DNA of 64,000 nucleotides, taken from the NCBI GenBank assembly GCA_965115885.1, contig OZ220479.1, positions 868,001 to 932,000 on the forward strand, read 5' to 3'. Under the pieces are notes generated by a model. It was not told where the DNA came from. It was given only the letters and a program-made list of their open reading frames with translations, and did not search any database. Origin of the DNA: BD2-11 sp965115885 (lineage in GTDB: Bacteria; Gemmatimonadota; Gemmatimonadetes; Longimicrobiales; Gaopeijiaceae). Both the position numbers and the translations under genes were made by a program. Positions 44,227 to 53,301 of this stretch are shown piece by piece (the first letter of the stretch is position 1; each line of letters starts with the position of its first letter).

Positions 44227-45177
44227 TCACGGCACGATCACCGAGAGCGCCGACGGGACCGCGTCCACCCGCACCTCGCCCGCGCGGGACTGGTGAACGT
44301 CGCCGTCGACCTCGTAACGTACGCGTCGGTCGAACCGCACTGCAAAGGCGCGGCCCTGGCGCAGGGAGACCTCCCTGGCGCCCCCGTGTCTGCCCTTTCC
44401 CGCCAAGCCGAACAGGCGAGCCCGCCCCGCGGGCGACGAATCGGCGATCGCGCAGACGTCCAGCCGTCCGTCCTCGAGTTCCGCGTCTGGAGCGATCGGA
44501 AACCCGCCTCCGAAGATGCGCCCGTTCGATATCGTGAGCATGAGCTTGCGTCCTTCGGTGCTCCACCCCCTGCCGTCCGACAGGCGGAGTCGGGGGCTCC
44601 TGTACAGGAGCAGCTGTTGCAACGCGGCGACCTTGTACAGGAACGCGCCTCGCAGGAAACGGGCCCTCGCGCTGGCGTCGATGACGGAGACGTCGAAGCC
44701 GAAGCCCACCAAGTTCAGGAAGTGGCGAGGTTCGTTTCGCCAAGCCACGCCGGACGTCGCCCCCGGGGCCGGGGCCGGACGCCATTCCGACGCCACCCGG
44801 CCCACGTCGATGCGGCGGGTTCGGCCCGCCGCCAACGCCGCCACCGCCCGCTCCGGACGGGCGTAGCTCAGCCCGAGGCTCTTGGCGAAGTCGTTGCCGG
44901 TTCCGGAAGCCAGCAGTCCCAGCGCGACGTCCGGGCGCCCGGACGCCACCATCCGATCGGCCACTTGGCTCCAAGTGCCGTCGCCGCCCACCGCTACGAC
45001 CAGCTTCGCTCCTTCGGCGATGGCCCGGTCCGCGAGTTCGGCCTCCTCGCCCGCCGCGGTGGTCGCCGCCCACGCGTACGAGGGGAGGTGCGCGTCGAGC
45101 AGTTCCCGGTAGAGGGGGATGCGGCGTGCGCCCCGGCCGTGTCCGGAAGCCGGGTTGAAGATGACGAAGGCGCGCAC
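44227..45177 (-). CDS. Lipid kinase, diacylglycerol/sphingoid-base kinase family
   Basis: ATP-dependent phosphorylation of a lipid alcohol. 316 residues with the kinase fold motifs FNPASGHGRGARR at the N terminus, VVAVGGDGTWSQVADRM and GLLASGTGNDFAKSLGL, and a C-terminal domain with ISNGRIFGGGFPIAPDAELEDGRLDV. Substrate cannot be read: diacylglycerol, a sphingoid base or ceramide are all possible. The position after an alpha-oxoamine synthase favours a long-chain-base lipid. The GTG start is 8 nt after the previous stop. Confidence 0.88.
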   Translation of the reverse strand: MRAFVIFNPASGHGRGARRIPLYRELLDAHLPSYAWAATTAAGEEAELADRAIAEGAKLVVAVGGDGTWSQVADRMVASGRPDVALGLLASGTGNDFAKSLGLSYARPERAVAALAAGRTRRIDVGRVASEWRPAPAPGATSGVAWRNEPRHFLNLVGFGFDVSVIDASARARFLRGAFLYKVAALQQLLLYRSPRLRLSDGRGWSTEGRKLMLTISNGRIFGGGFPIAPDAELEDGRLDVCAIADSSPAGRARLFGLAGKGRHGGAREVSLRQGRAFAVRFDRRVRYEVDGDVHQSRAGEVRVDAVPSALSVIVP

Positions 45178-45185
45178 CCCGTCGC

Positions 45186-45848
45186 TCAGATCCGCTCCAA
45201 CTCCTCGAACGCCTGGACGCCGTCGCGCATCCACTGCTCGCGGAACGGGCGGGAAGCCACCCGGTCCAGGGTCAGCTGGGAGGTCATGGGATGCTCGTGC
45301 AACGTCAGCGATCCGAGCTCCTCCTCGTGTTCGCTGTGCGGCCCCCGCATGTGGATGTCCACTTTGAGCCGGTCGCCGCCGCCCACCATGAACGACTGGT
45401 AGAGGTGGTCGACCGGCTCCGAGGCGCGGTCCGCGATCTCGAAATCGAGGACGGGCCGCTTCCCTTCGCGCACCTCGACCCGCATGCGTCCGTCCGAGGG
45501 CTCGAAGTCGATGTCGAGATCCTTCATGTAGTGCGGAAGGTGCCAACGCTCGATAGCGTGCGCGCGCGACGCCTCCGTGCTCGTCCCGACCATGAAGGGG
45601 TAGAACGCCGATTTCGCCATGCCCCGGCCCGGGGCGACCAGGGGCGGCACGATCACCGACAGCACGATCTCCCGATAGGATCCGACCATGCTTTCGGTGA
45701 AGTCGAAGGCGGTTACGGCGAGGATGCTCGACTCGTGCCGCACCTCCAAGGGCTGGAGGTGCGGGGGAAGGATGCGCCGGGCGTCCGACGTCGCGATCTC
45801 GAAGAAGGCGCTGACGGCCTGGGAGTAGCGGTACCGGGTCAGGGGCAT
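45186..45848 (-). CDS. Acetoacetate decarboxylase-like protein
   Basis: 220 residues resembling the ADC fold: an N-terminal RRILPPHLQPLEVRHESSIL with TAFDFTESMVGSYRE, then AFYPFMVGTSTEASRAH and a C-terminal half ending in PFREQWMRDGVQAFEELERI. In true decarboxylases a lysine in a GFPKK-type segment forms the Schiff base. Here the corresponding stretch appears to be WHLPHYMKDLDI, so activity is uncertain. It overlaps the upstream synthase gene by 10 nt, implying that the two act together, perhaps on the beta-keto product. Confidence 0.7.
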   Translation of the reverse strand: MPLTRYRYSQAVSAFFEIATSDARRILPPHLQPLEVRHESSILAVTAFDFTESMVGSYREIVLSVIVPPLVAPGRGMAKSAFYPFMVGTSTEASRAHAIERWHLPHYMKDLDIDFEPSDGRMRVEVREGKRPVLDFEIADRASEPVDHLYQSFMVGGGDRLKVDIHMRGPHSEHEEELGSLTLHEHPMTSQLTLDRVASRPFREQWMRDGVQAFEELERI

Positions 45849-47239
45849 TTTCCGTGCTTCTTGAGGATGGAGACGATGATGTCGGCGCCTCTCTCGAGTT
45901 CCTCTCTGGTGTGGGACGCCGAGATGGACATGCGGAACCGCGACTTGTGCTTGCCCACCGCGGGATAGCGGATGGGGTTGATGTAGACGCCCGCGTGGAG
46001 CAGGTCCTCGGCGATCTGGAAGATGCCGGCGTCGTCGCGGATCATGATGGAAATGACCTGCGACGTGGAGTCGCCGACGTCCACGCCCGCTTCCTGGAGC
46101 AGCGCGTGCATGTAGCGTGCGTTGTCCCACAGCCTGTCGCGCAACTCGGGCTCGTTGCGGGCGATCTCCAGCGCCTTGAGCAACCCGGCCACGACGCCCG
46201 GCGGCAGCGCGCAGGAGAAGACGCGCGAGCGGGCGAAGCCGCGCAGGTAGTTGATGAGTTCCGCGGAACCGGCGACGAATCCCCCCAGTCCGCCCAGGCT
46301 CTTGGAGAAGGTGCCCAGGTGGATGTCGACCTCGTCGTCGAGCCCGAAGTGCTCCGCGACCCCTCGCCCGTTGGGGCCGTACACGAACGTGGAGTGCGCC
46401 TCGTCGATCAGGAGACGCGCGCCGTGCTTCCTGCACACGTCCACGATTTCGGGCAACCGGGCCACGTCGCCGTCCATCGAGTAGACGCCCTCCACGGCCA
46501 CCAGCTTCTTGCCGCCGAACCCGCTGAGCTTGCGGTCCAGGTCCTCCGGGTTGTTGTGCTTGAAGAAGCGGGAGGTCGCCTTGGAGAGGATCATCCCGTC
46601 GACGATGCTCGCGTGCGCCAGCTTGTCGGCGACGACGAGATCGCCCGGGCGCATCAGGCCCGCGATCAGCCCGACGTTGGCGCTGTATCCGGTCGAGAAG
46701 ACGATTGCGGCTTCCTTGCCCTTGAAGTCCGCCATCTCCCGCTGGAGCCGCTTGTGCAGGTCCATGGTGCCCGACAGGATCGGGGAACCGGACGCCCCGG
46801 CGCCGTACGTGCGCACCGTGTCGCAGATGGCTTCGATCACCTCGGGGCGGTACGACAGCCCCAGGTAGTTGTAGGACGCGAAGTTGACGAGGTCCCGCAA
46901 GGTCTCCCGGGTCTTGGGATCCCCGATCGCCACGCGCGTGGCGGGCGCGGAGGCCATGGGCAGGGCGTAGAGGTAGTAGCCTCCCCCGAACTCGGCGTCC
47001 TTCCACCACTCCCCGAACGGTTCCAGGATCCCGAAGGGATCGGTGCCCGCTCCGAAGTAGAAGTTGGTGTAGTCGTAGTCGTTGCGCGGACGGAGCCCGG
47101 GCGTCTCGGCGGCGGGCGGCGGACGGACGTCCCGGTCGTCGCCGCTTCCGCCGTCCGCGGGCGTCCCGTCTCCGTCTTCCAGGACGGGTCGCGTTGACGC
47201 CGAAGCGGATTTCCTGCTAGCGTTTCGAATGTCAGTCAT
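45839..47239 (-). CDS. Alpha-oxoamine synthase (serine palmitoyltransferase-like)
   Basis: PLP enzyme condensing an acyl thioester with an amino acid. 466 residues. After a disordered Ser/Asp/Pro-rich start (about 1-50), the family core shows NFASYNYLGLSYRPEV, GAGASGSPILSGTMDLHKRL, the DEAHS motif (LLIDEAHSTFVYG) and the PLP lysine in LGTFSKSLGGLGGFVAGS. KBL, BioF and SPT share these. The lipid kinase and ADC-like partner favour a long-chain product such as a 3-keto sphingoid base. This gene heads the minus operon, divergent from the PlsC gene. Confidence 0.85.
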   Translation of the reverse strand: MTDIRNASRKSASASTRPVLEDGDGTPADGGSGDDRDVRPPPAAETPGLRPRNDYDYTNFYFGAGTDPFGILEPFGEWWKDAEFGGGYYLYALPMASAPATRVAIGDPKTRETLRDLVNFASYNYLGLSYRPEVIEAICDTVRTYGAGASGSPILSGTMDLHKRLQREMADFKGKEAAIVFSTGYSANVGLIAGLMRPGDLVVADKLAHASIVDGMILSKATSRFFKHNNPEDLDRKLSGFGGKKLVAVEGVYSMDGDVARLPEIVDVCRKHGARLLIDEAHSTFVYGPNGRGVAEHFGLDDEVDIHLGTFSKSLGGLGGFVAGSAELINYLRGFARSRVFSCALPPGVVAGLLKALEIARNEPELRDRLWDNARYMHALLQEAGVDVGDSTSQVISIMIRDDAGIFQIAEDLLHAGVYINPIRYPAVGKHKSRFRMSISASHTREELERGADIIVSILKKHGKCP

Positions 47240-47294
47240 ATGTTTGCCCGATGTTCTCCCGATCGGACCACACCGGCGACTCAGGAAACGTCAC

Positions 47295-48062
47295 GTGCAT
47301 CTTCGCGGTTCCATCGCCCTGACCGCGCTCGGCGCGGCGTTGCTGGCGTGCGACGCGATCCAGCGCCTCCTGATCGCGCCCCTGGCGCGGCTGTTGCCGG
47401 GAAGTCGCGACGCTCTGCTCACTCGGTGGCAGCGCTTCGCGGCCCATGTGATCATTTTTTTTCTCCGCTTGGGCGGGGCCCGCTTCGGCGCGTTGCCGAC
47501 CGTTCCGGCCACCGCCGGCGTGCTGGTGCTCATGAACCACCAATCGCTTCTGGACATCCCGCTCGTCATCGCTTCGATGCGCGGCGTCTACCCCCGCATC
47601 GTGACGCGCAAGCGGTACACCAAGGGCGTTCCCCTAATATCCCACATGGCGAGGCTGTACCGATACCCCACGGTGGATCCGCAAGCAACCCGGCGGGACG
47701 AGCTGAGGCGGATGCGCGAGGAGGCCGCCGCCTCGGCGCATCCGCTGGTGATCTACCCGGAAGGCACTCGATCCAGAACGGGTCGCATCGCCCCCTTCAA
47801 GGTCCTGGGGCTCGCGACCATCCTGGCGGCGCGACGGTGGGCGGTGTACGTCGTGGTGGCGGACGGCTTGTGGCGGTGGACGCGATTCGGCGATTTCTTC
47901 GGAAACCTATCGACGATGCGTACCCGCGTCGAGTGCAGGGGCCCCTTCGGGCCGCCTCCTCCGGGTGCCGATCCGCGGGCGTTCATCGGAGAAATGCGCG
48001 GCGTCATGACCGGGATGCTCGACGAAATGCGCCGCGCCGCCCAGCCGGTGGAGCCGGCGTGA
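47295..48062 (+). CDS. 1-acylglycerol-3-phosphate acyltransferase family (PlsC-like)
   Basis: Membrane-bound acyltransferase. 255 residues, with a hydrophobic N-terminal helix (IALTALGAALLACDAI) and the catalytic NHQSLLDIP (H-x4-D) and PEGTRSRTG motifs of the PlsC family. The GTG is chosen because AGGAAA lies six bases upstream. An ATG at 47229 would overlap the divergent synthase start. It opens a three-gene plus-strand operon with GTGA overlaps. In this context it may acylate a lysophospholipid or a sphingoid base. Confidence 0.88.
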   Translation: MHLRGSIALTALGAALLACDAIQRLLIAPLARLLPGSRDALLTRWQRFAAHVIIFFLRLGGARFGALPTVPATAGVLVLMNHQSLLDIPLVIASMRGVYPRIVTRKRYTKGVPLISHMARLYRYPTVDPQATRRDELRRMREEAAASAHPLVIYPEGTRSRTGRIAPFKVLGLATILAARRWAVYVVVADGLWRWTRFGDFFGNLSTMRTRVECRGPFGPPPPGADPRAFIGEMRGVMTGMLDEMRRAAQPVEPA

Positions 48063-49087
48063 CGGAAGCCGGGGCGGACACCGAACGCCTGGTTTCCCGG
48101 CTGCGCGAGAGCAGCGGCGACCTCCTCGCGGCCGTGCTGGCGTACGGCTCGCGGCTGGTGTCGACGAACCCGGACCGGCACAGCGCCCACGACCTGGTGG
48201 TCGTGGTGGACGACTACAAGGAATTCTACCGCACGTTCGCCGACGGAGGATACACGGCGCGCAGCGCGACGGTGCTGACCCTGGCCAGCCGGGTGCTCGC
48301 GCCCACCGTGGTCGCGTTCTGGCCGTCGCCTCCGGACGGCCCGCTGGCCAAGTGCCTGGTTCTCTCGCGGGCCGATTTCGAGCGCGAGCTCGGACCCCGC
48401 CGCCTCGATCACTTCTGCCTGGGCCGGGTGGCGCATCACATCTCGGTCGCCCATGCCCGGAACCCGGAAACGGCCGCATGGGTCGAGGGGCTCGTGGCCG
48501 ACGCCCGAGAGATGGTGCTCGACTGGACGCTTCCGTTTCTGGAGGGCTCCTTCTCCGTCGACGACTTCTGCCGACGCATGATCGAGGTCTCCTACGCCGG
48601 AGAAATCCGGCCGGAACGCAAGGGCCGCGCGGGCGCCGTCTACGAGGCGCAGCGGGAGACCCTGTGCGGCATCTACGCGCCCATCCTGGAGGCCAAGGCG
48701 GACGCCGGCGCGCTCGAGCGGCGCGGGGATCGGTACCGCGCCGCTCGAGCTCCCTCGCCCGGCGCCCGGCTCAGGCTGAACGCCTACTTCGGCGTCAGCA
48801 AGGCGCGCGCCACCACCCGCTGGCTCAAACACATGCTGACCTTCGAGAGATGGCTTCCGTACATCGTGCGCAAGGTCGAACGGCGCACGGGGATGACCGT
48901 CGAAGCCACGCCCCTCGAGCGGCGCTTCCCCTTCCCGTTGCTGCTTCCCAAGGTGGTGCGGGTGTTGCGAGCCCGGGACGCGCAGCTGGAAGGCGCGGGC
49001 GGAGGGAGCGCGCGGGCCGTGGCCGGTCGGCGGCGAGGCCGTCCCCGGTCCTCCTCTCCGGCACGCTCCAGGCATGATCGGTCGTGA
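48059..49087 (+). CDS. Nucleotidyltransferase-fold protein resembling Tam41 (CDP-lipid synthase)
   Basis: 342 residues, not a family I can place with certainty. Near the N terminus it has AVLAYGSRLV followed about 20 residues later by DLVVVVDD, the GS...DxD pattern of polymerase-beta nucleotidyltransferases. The same arrangement and size occur in Tam41, the mitochondrial CDP-diacylglycerol synthase. It sits between an acyltransferase and a CDP-alcohol phosphotransferase, joined to both by GTGA overlaps, which fits making a CDP-activated lipid. The C terminus is basic. Confidence 0.6.
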   Translation: MTEAGADTERLVSRLRESSGDLLAAVLAYGSRLVSTNPDRHSAHDLVVVVDDYKEFYRTFADGGYTARSATVLTLASRVLAPTVVAFWPSPPDGPLAKCLVLSRADFERELGPRRLDHFCLGRVAHHISVAHARNPETAAWVEGLVADAREMVLDWTLPFLEGSFSVDDFCRRMIEVSYAGEIRPERKGRAGAVYEAQRETLCGIYAPILEAKADAGALERRGDRYRAARAPSPGARLRLNAYFGVSKARATTRWLKHMLTFERWLPYIVRKVERRTGMTVEATPLERRFPFPLLLPKVVRVLRARDAQLEGAGGGSARAVAGRRRGRPRSSSPARSRHDRS

Positions 49088-49818
49088 GGCCCGAACTGCT
49101 GGCGCTGGCGCTGGTGGTGGGCTGTGCGCTCGCCACGATGCCGATTTTCGCGCGGAGCGGCGCGCGTCGCGCGGTCGACGCGCTCGAGTCCTCGGCCCGA
49201 GGCAAGTTCGTGCTCGGGTCGTTCGTGCGCCGCTGGTTCTACTGGTTCGTGCGGCCCGCGGAGCGGCTGTCGCTCGCGCTGGGGCTGTCGCCGCTCTTCT
49301 ACAACCTGCTCGGGTTCGCCTTCGGCGCGGCGGCCGGCGGGTTCTTCGCCGCCGGACGGCTCGCGACGGCGGGCTGGGCGGTGTTGCTCAGCGGCGTCGC
49401 GGACGCCTTGGACGGGCGGATCGCGCGGGCGCGCGGATTGGCTTCGCGGCGCGGAGCGTTCCTGGACTCGACCATCGACCGGTTCGCCGAAGTGGCCGCG
49501 TTCGTGGGGCTGGCGGTGGCTTTCCGCGCTTCGGGCCCGGCGCTCGCGACGGTGGCCGCGGCGCTCGGGGGCTCGTTGCTGGTCAGCTACGCGCGCGCGC
49601 GCGGCGAGAGCCAAGGCGTACTGTGCACGGCGGGCGTCATGCAGCGCGCGGAGCGGCTGCTGCTGATCGGGTTCGGAGCCGTCCTGGACGGCTCCGGCTC
49701 CGCGCTGTTGGGGCGGGAGCCGGGCACGGTCCTGCTGGGCGTGCTGGCGGCGACCGCGGTCGGCACGGTGGCGACCGCGGTGTACCGGACGGTGTGGATC
49801 GCGCGAAAGCTGACGTAG
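49084..49818 (+). CDS. CDP-alcohol phosphatidyltransferase family protein
   Basis: Integral-membrane enzyme moving a phospho-alcohol group from a CDP donor. The defining motif DG-xx-AR-x8-G-xxx-D-xxx-D is complete in ALDGRIARARGLASRRG followed by AFLDSTIDRFAE. 244 residues with about six hydrophobic segments. An N-terminal extension precedes the catalytic region. It ends the PlsC-Tam41-like operon, and its acceptor is unknown. The GTG overlaps the preceding TGA. Confidence 0.88.
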   Translation: MRPELLALALVVGCALATMPIFARSGARRAVDALESSARGKFVLGSFVRRWFYWFVRPAERLSLALGLSPLFYNLLGFAFGAAAGGFFAAGRLATAGWAVLLSGVADALDGRIARARGLASRRGAFLDSTIDRFAEVAAFVGLAVAFRASGPALATVAAALGGSLLVSYARARGESQGVLCTAGVMQRAERLLLIGFGAVLDGSGSALLGREPGTVLLGVLAATAVGTVATAVYRTVWIARKLT

Positions 49819-50050
49819 CGTACGACTTCGACCGTCGACGCCTCCCCGGCCAGGGCGCGGTTCCGGAACGCCGCCGCCGTCGCGGCCGGAGCGCGGAAGA
49901 AGGGCGGGGGCGACTCGCCGCCGGCCGGCGGACGCCGGGTCTTCCCCGCGCGGGTATCCTCCGGTGTTCCCGCGGGACGGCACGCGCTACACTTGCACCT
50001 CGGCCCCCGAATGCAGGGTTCCGCAGTATCCCTCGAGGAGGATGCCCCCG

Positions 50051-51529
50051 ATGAGACTCGTCCGGACCCGCGGGCGTCGCGTCGCGACCGCCTTGGCGCT
50101 TCTTCCGCTTTGGGCCGTTCCGGCCCATGCCCAGCGACCGCTCGCGGAAGATCCCGAGGTCGCCGAAGCCCTTCACCTGCTGGACGTCTGGATGGATGCG
50201 GCGCAGGCCTACGGGGGCATCCCCGGCGCCTCCCTCTCGGTGGTGCACGACCAGGAACTGGTGTGGGCGAAAGGATACGGGTACGCGCACGTGGAGCGCG
50301 CGGAGCCCGCGACCCCGTCGACCCTGTACTCGATCTGCTCCATCTCCAAGCTCTTCACCTCGGTGGGCGTGCTGCAGCTGCGCGACCGGGGCAAGCTCGG
50401 GCTGAACGACCCGGTGGCCCGTCACCTCGACTGGTTCGACGTCCGGAACGCCTATCCGGAGGCGGGGCCGGTCGATGTCGAGGGGTTGCTCACGCATACC
50501 TCCGGCCTTCCGCGCGAGGCGGGGGCACCCTACTGGACCGGTCCCGACTACCCCTTCCCGACCCGCGAGGAGATCGTCGCGACCCTGCCCACCCAGTCGA
50601 TGCTGTACCCTCCGCGCACCTACTATCAGTACTCGAATCTGGCGCTGACCTTGGCGGGCGAGATCGTGTCGGAGGTGTCCGGGCGGTCCTACGACGACTA
50701 CGTGCGCGCCAACATCCTGGACCCGCTGGGGATGACCAGCACCTTCACCGATCTGGAGGACCGCTTCCGCGGCAACCGGCTGGCCACGGGCTACACGGCG
50801 CGCGGGCGGGACGGCAAGCGCCGTGCGATCCCCGAATACCGGGTGCGCGGCATCAGCCCCGCCGCCGGCTTCGTCTCCACGGTCGAGGATTTGGGACGTT
50901 TCGCCTCGTGGCAGTTCCGGGCGCTCGAGGGCGACGACGAGCTGCTCGACCGCAACACGTTGCGCGAGATGCACCGCGTGCACTGGTCCGAGCCCGACGG
51001 CACCACCACCTACGGGCTGGGCTTCTCCGTCTGGAAATCGGACGGGGACACCTTCGTGGGCCATGGCGGCTCCTGTCCGGGCTACCGCAGCCAACTTCTG
51101 CTTCGGCCTCGGGACAAGATCGCCACGGCGTTCATGACCAACGGCCAGGGCGTGAGCGCGCGCCGGTTCGCCCAGACCGCGTTCGACGTCGTCGCGCCCG
51201 CGTTGCGCAGGGCGGGCGACGACGAGGCCGGGAACGTGGACGAACGCGGCATCGAGGAAGAGCTCCGGCGTTTCGTCGGCACCTACGAACGGCCGCTCGG
51301 AGGGGAGAGCGCGGTGCTGGTTCGGGACGGCGATCTGCATGTGCTGTCCCTTCCCACCGACGACCCGCTCGGCTCGCTGACCCGGTTGCGCCACATCCAG
51401 GACGGCACCTTCCGGCGTGTGCGCGACAACGAGGATCTGGGCGAGGAATTCGTCTTCGAGGAGACGCGCGACGGACGGATGCTGATGTGGCGCAACGACA
51501 ACTACAGCGTACGCCCGGAGAGGAGATGA
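50051..51529 (+). CDS. Secreted serine hydrolase (beta-lactamase class C/AmpC-like)
   Basis: 492 residues with an N-terminal signal peptide (MRLVRTRGRRVATALALL, cut near AHA-QR). The serine-hydrolase fold has S97-I-S-K100 as nucleophile and general base, the YSN triad at 194-196, and an HGG segment (FVGHGGSCPG) in the KTG position. The C-terminal 120 residues form a small beta domain as in Pab87-type esterases or peptidases. The ATG at 50051 has AGGAGG nine bases before it. A nearer ATG (50042) touches the ribosome-binding site. It is coupled to the M28 gene by ATGA. Confidence 0.9.
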   Translation: MRLVRTRGRRVATALALLPLWAVPAHAQRPLAEDPEVAEALHLLDVWMDAAQAYGGIPGASLSVVHDQELVWAKGYGYAHVERAEPATPSTLYSICSISKLFTSVGVLQLRDRGKLGLNDPVARHLDWFDVRNAYPEAGPVDVEGLLTHTSGLPREAGAPYWTGPDYPFPTREEIVATLPTQSMLYPPRTYYQYSNLALTLAGEIVSEVSGRSYDDYVRANILDPLGMTSTFTDLEDRFRGNRLATGYTARGRDGKRRAIPEYRVRGISPAAGFVSTVEDLGRFASWQFRALEGDDELLDRNTLREMHRVHWSEPDGTTTYGLGFSVWKSDGDTFVGHGGSCPGYRSQLLLRPRDKIATAFMTNGQGVSARRFAQTAFDVVAPALRRAGDDEAGNVDERGIEEELRRFVGTYERPLGGESAVLVRDGDLHVLSLPTDDPLGSLTRLRHIQDGTFRRVRDNEDLGEEFVFEETRDGRMLMWRNDNYSVRPERR

Positions 51530-53199
51530 GCGGAATCGGCGGACCGAACCCGCGGCGACGCGACCGCGCGGCGTCCGCTTCGGAGCGCCCGCGCCTCCCG
51601 GAAGGTCGCGCGTCGGCACGGCCGTCGCGCTCCGTCCTGTTCTCGGCGCTTCTGGCTCTTCCGGCGCTCGCCGAGGGCCAGGCCGCGCGCCCGATCGACC
51701 CTGCCGCCGCCTTTCCGGTCGACCGGGCGATGGTCGCCCGCATCCGCGAGGAAGGGTTCAAGCGCTCGCAGCTGGCCAACGCCCTCTCGTACATGACGGA
51801 CGTGCTGGGGGGGCGCCTGACCAACTCGCGCGCCATGGACCGCGCGCAGCGCTGGGTCGTCGGGGAGATGGAGCGCATCGGGTTGGCGAACGTGGTCCGC
51901 GAGCCCTTCATGCCCTACGGGGCGAGCTGGGACAACGAGTACGTGTCGGTGCACATGACCGCCCCGGTCTATCAGCCTCTGGTGGCCTATCCGATCGCCC
52001 ACACTCCGGGGACGGACGGCAGGCTCGAGCTGGACGCGGTCGTCGCCGACGTGCGCTCGCGGAGCGACCTGGCCTCTTTGCGGGGCCGCCTGCGCGGCCG
52101 GGCGGTGCTCTCGACTCCGCCTCCCGTCATCGACCTGACCCGGTTCGCGACCGGCACCCCGCGCCGCAGCGACGAGGAGATGCGGCGGCTCGCCGAGGAC
52201 GCGATCCCGCCGCCCCCGGCGCCCGACGCGTACTTCTCCCGTCTCTACCCGGACCCGCCCGCCAACCCCGACGTCCTGACGGCCGCGGAGCGGCTCGCCT
52301 TCTACGTGGAAGAGGGCGTCGCGCTGGTGCTCGAATCCAACAGCGGCTGGCCGGGAGCGGTGCGCGGCTTCGCCCGCGCCGGGGCCCGCGCGGACCGCTG
52401 GTCGCGCGACGCCACCCTCGCCTCGGTGCCCGTGGTGGCGGTCACCCCGGAGCACTACAACCGCATGTACCGCATCCTGCGGCGCGGCATTCCGGTGACC
52501 GTGGAGGCCGAAGTGCGCAACCGCCACGGCGAGTCGGCGACCGAGGCCCGAAACGTGGTGGGCGAAATCCCCGGCACCGACCTGGCCGACGAGGTGGTCA
52601 TGCTGGGCGCTCACTTCGACACTTGGCACGCGAGTCCCAACGCGAGCGACAACACCTCCGGGGTGGCGGTAATGCTCGAGGCGGCGCGCATCCTCAACGC
52701 CATCGGAGCGCGGCCGCGAAGGACCGTCCGGGTGGCGCTCTGGTCCGGGGAAGAGCAGGGGCTGTTCGGCTCCACCGAGTACGTGCGTCGGCATTTCGGC
52801 GACCCCGCGTCCGGCACCGCTTCCGACTACGAGAACTTTTCCGTCTACTTCAACCAGGACTACGGTCCCGGCCAGTACCGGGGCGTCTGGTTGCAGGAGA
52901 ACGAGCACGTGCGTCCCATCTTCGAGGCCTGGATGGAGCCTCTGCGCGACCTGGGCATGACGACCCTTTCCACCCAAGGGGTGGGGAGCACCGATCACGT
53001 CCCCTTCGATCGCGCCGGCCTGCCCGCCTTCCAGTTCCTGCAGGCGCGCGTGGGCGGCACCGGGGGGCACACCAATCTCGATTTCTACGACACCCTGCCC
53101 ATCGACGACCTGAAGAAGAACGCGGTCGTCATGGCTTCCTTCGTCTATCACGCGGCGATCGCGGACGCGCGCATCCCGCGCAAGGGGGTCGGGCGCTGA
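51526..53199 (+). CDS. Secreted M28 family zinc peptidase
   Basis: Co-catalytic two-zinc aminopeptidase/carboxypeptidase family. 557 residues. An N-terminal hydrophobic segment (SVLFSALLALPALAEGQA, about 36-53) follows a long basic start and may be a signal peptide. Peptidase core: LGAHFDTWHASPNASDN (His and bridging Asp), SGEEQGLFGS (catalytic Glu pair) and STDHVPFDRAGLP (third His). A PA-like insert precedes it. The neighbouring hydrolase suggests extracellular peptide scavenging. Confidence 0.92.
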   Translation: MSGIGGPNPRRRDRAASASERPRLPEGRASARPSRSVLFSALLALPALAEGQAARPIDPAAAFPVDRAMVARIREEGFKRSQLANALSYMTDVLGGRLTNSRAMDRAQRWVVGEMERIGLANVVREPFMPYGASWDNEYVSVHMTAPVYQPLVAYPIAHTPGTDGRLELDAVVADVRSRSDLASLRGRLRGRAVLSTPPPVIDLTRFATGTPRRSDEEMRRLAEDAIPPPPAPDAYFSRLYPDPPANPDVLTAAERLAFYVEEGVALVLESNSGWPGAVRGFARAGARADRWSRDATLASVPVVAVTPEHYNRMYRILRRGIPVTVEAEVRNRHGESATEARNVVGEIPGTDLADEVVMLGAHFDTWHASPNASDNTSGVAVMLEAARILNAIGARPRRTVRVALWSGEEQGLFGSTEYVRRHFGDPASGTASDYENFSVYFNQDYGPGQYRGVWLQENEHVRPIFEAWMEPLRDLGMTTLSTQGVGSTDHVPFDRAGLPAFQFLQARVGGTGGHTNLDFYDTLPIDDLKKNAVVMASFVYHAAIADARIPRKGVGR

Positions 53200-53210
53200 T
53201 CCCGGCCCAC

Positions 53211-53228
53211 CCCGCCTGCGGAGGCGGG
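53211..53228 (+). terminator. Hairpin after the M28 peptidase gene
   Basis: CCCGCCT-GCGG-AGGCGGG forms a 7-bp GC stem 12 nt after the stop, with no T-tract. Intrinsic termination is plausible but unproven. Confidence 0.4.
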
Positions 53229-53301
53229 ATGACGAATCGGCGAGAACCGGTTCGGCCGCGCGCGTGAAACGAACCACCCCAAAACCTGGTACGTTGGAGG
53301 C

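Noticed and set aside
39606..44537. 1643-codon plus-strand frame opposite fic, icmF and the lipid kinase
   Set aside because: Antisense shadow of coding genes with clear domains; composition (Arg, His, Val, Gln) is that of reversed codons.
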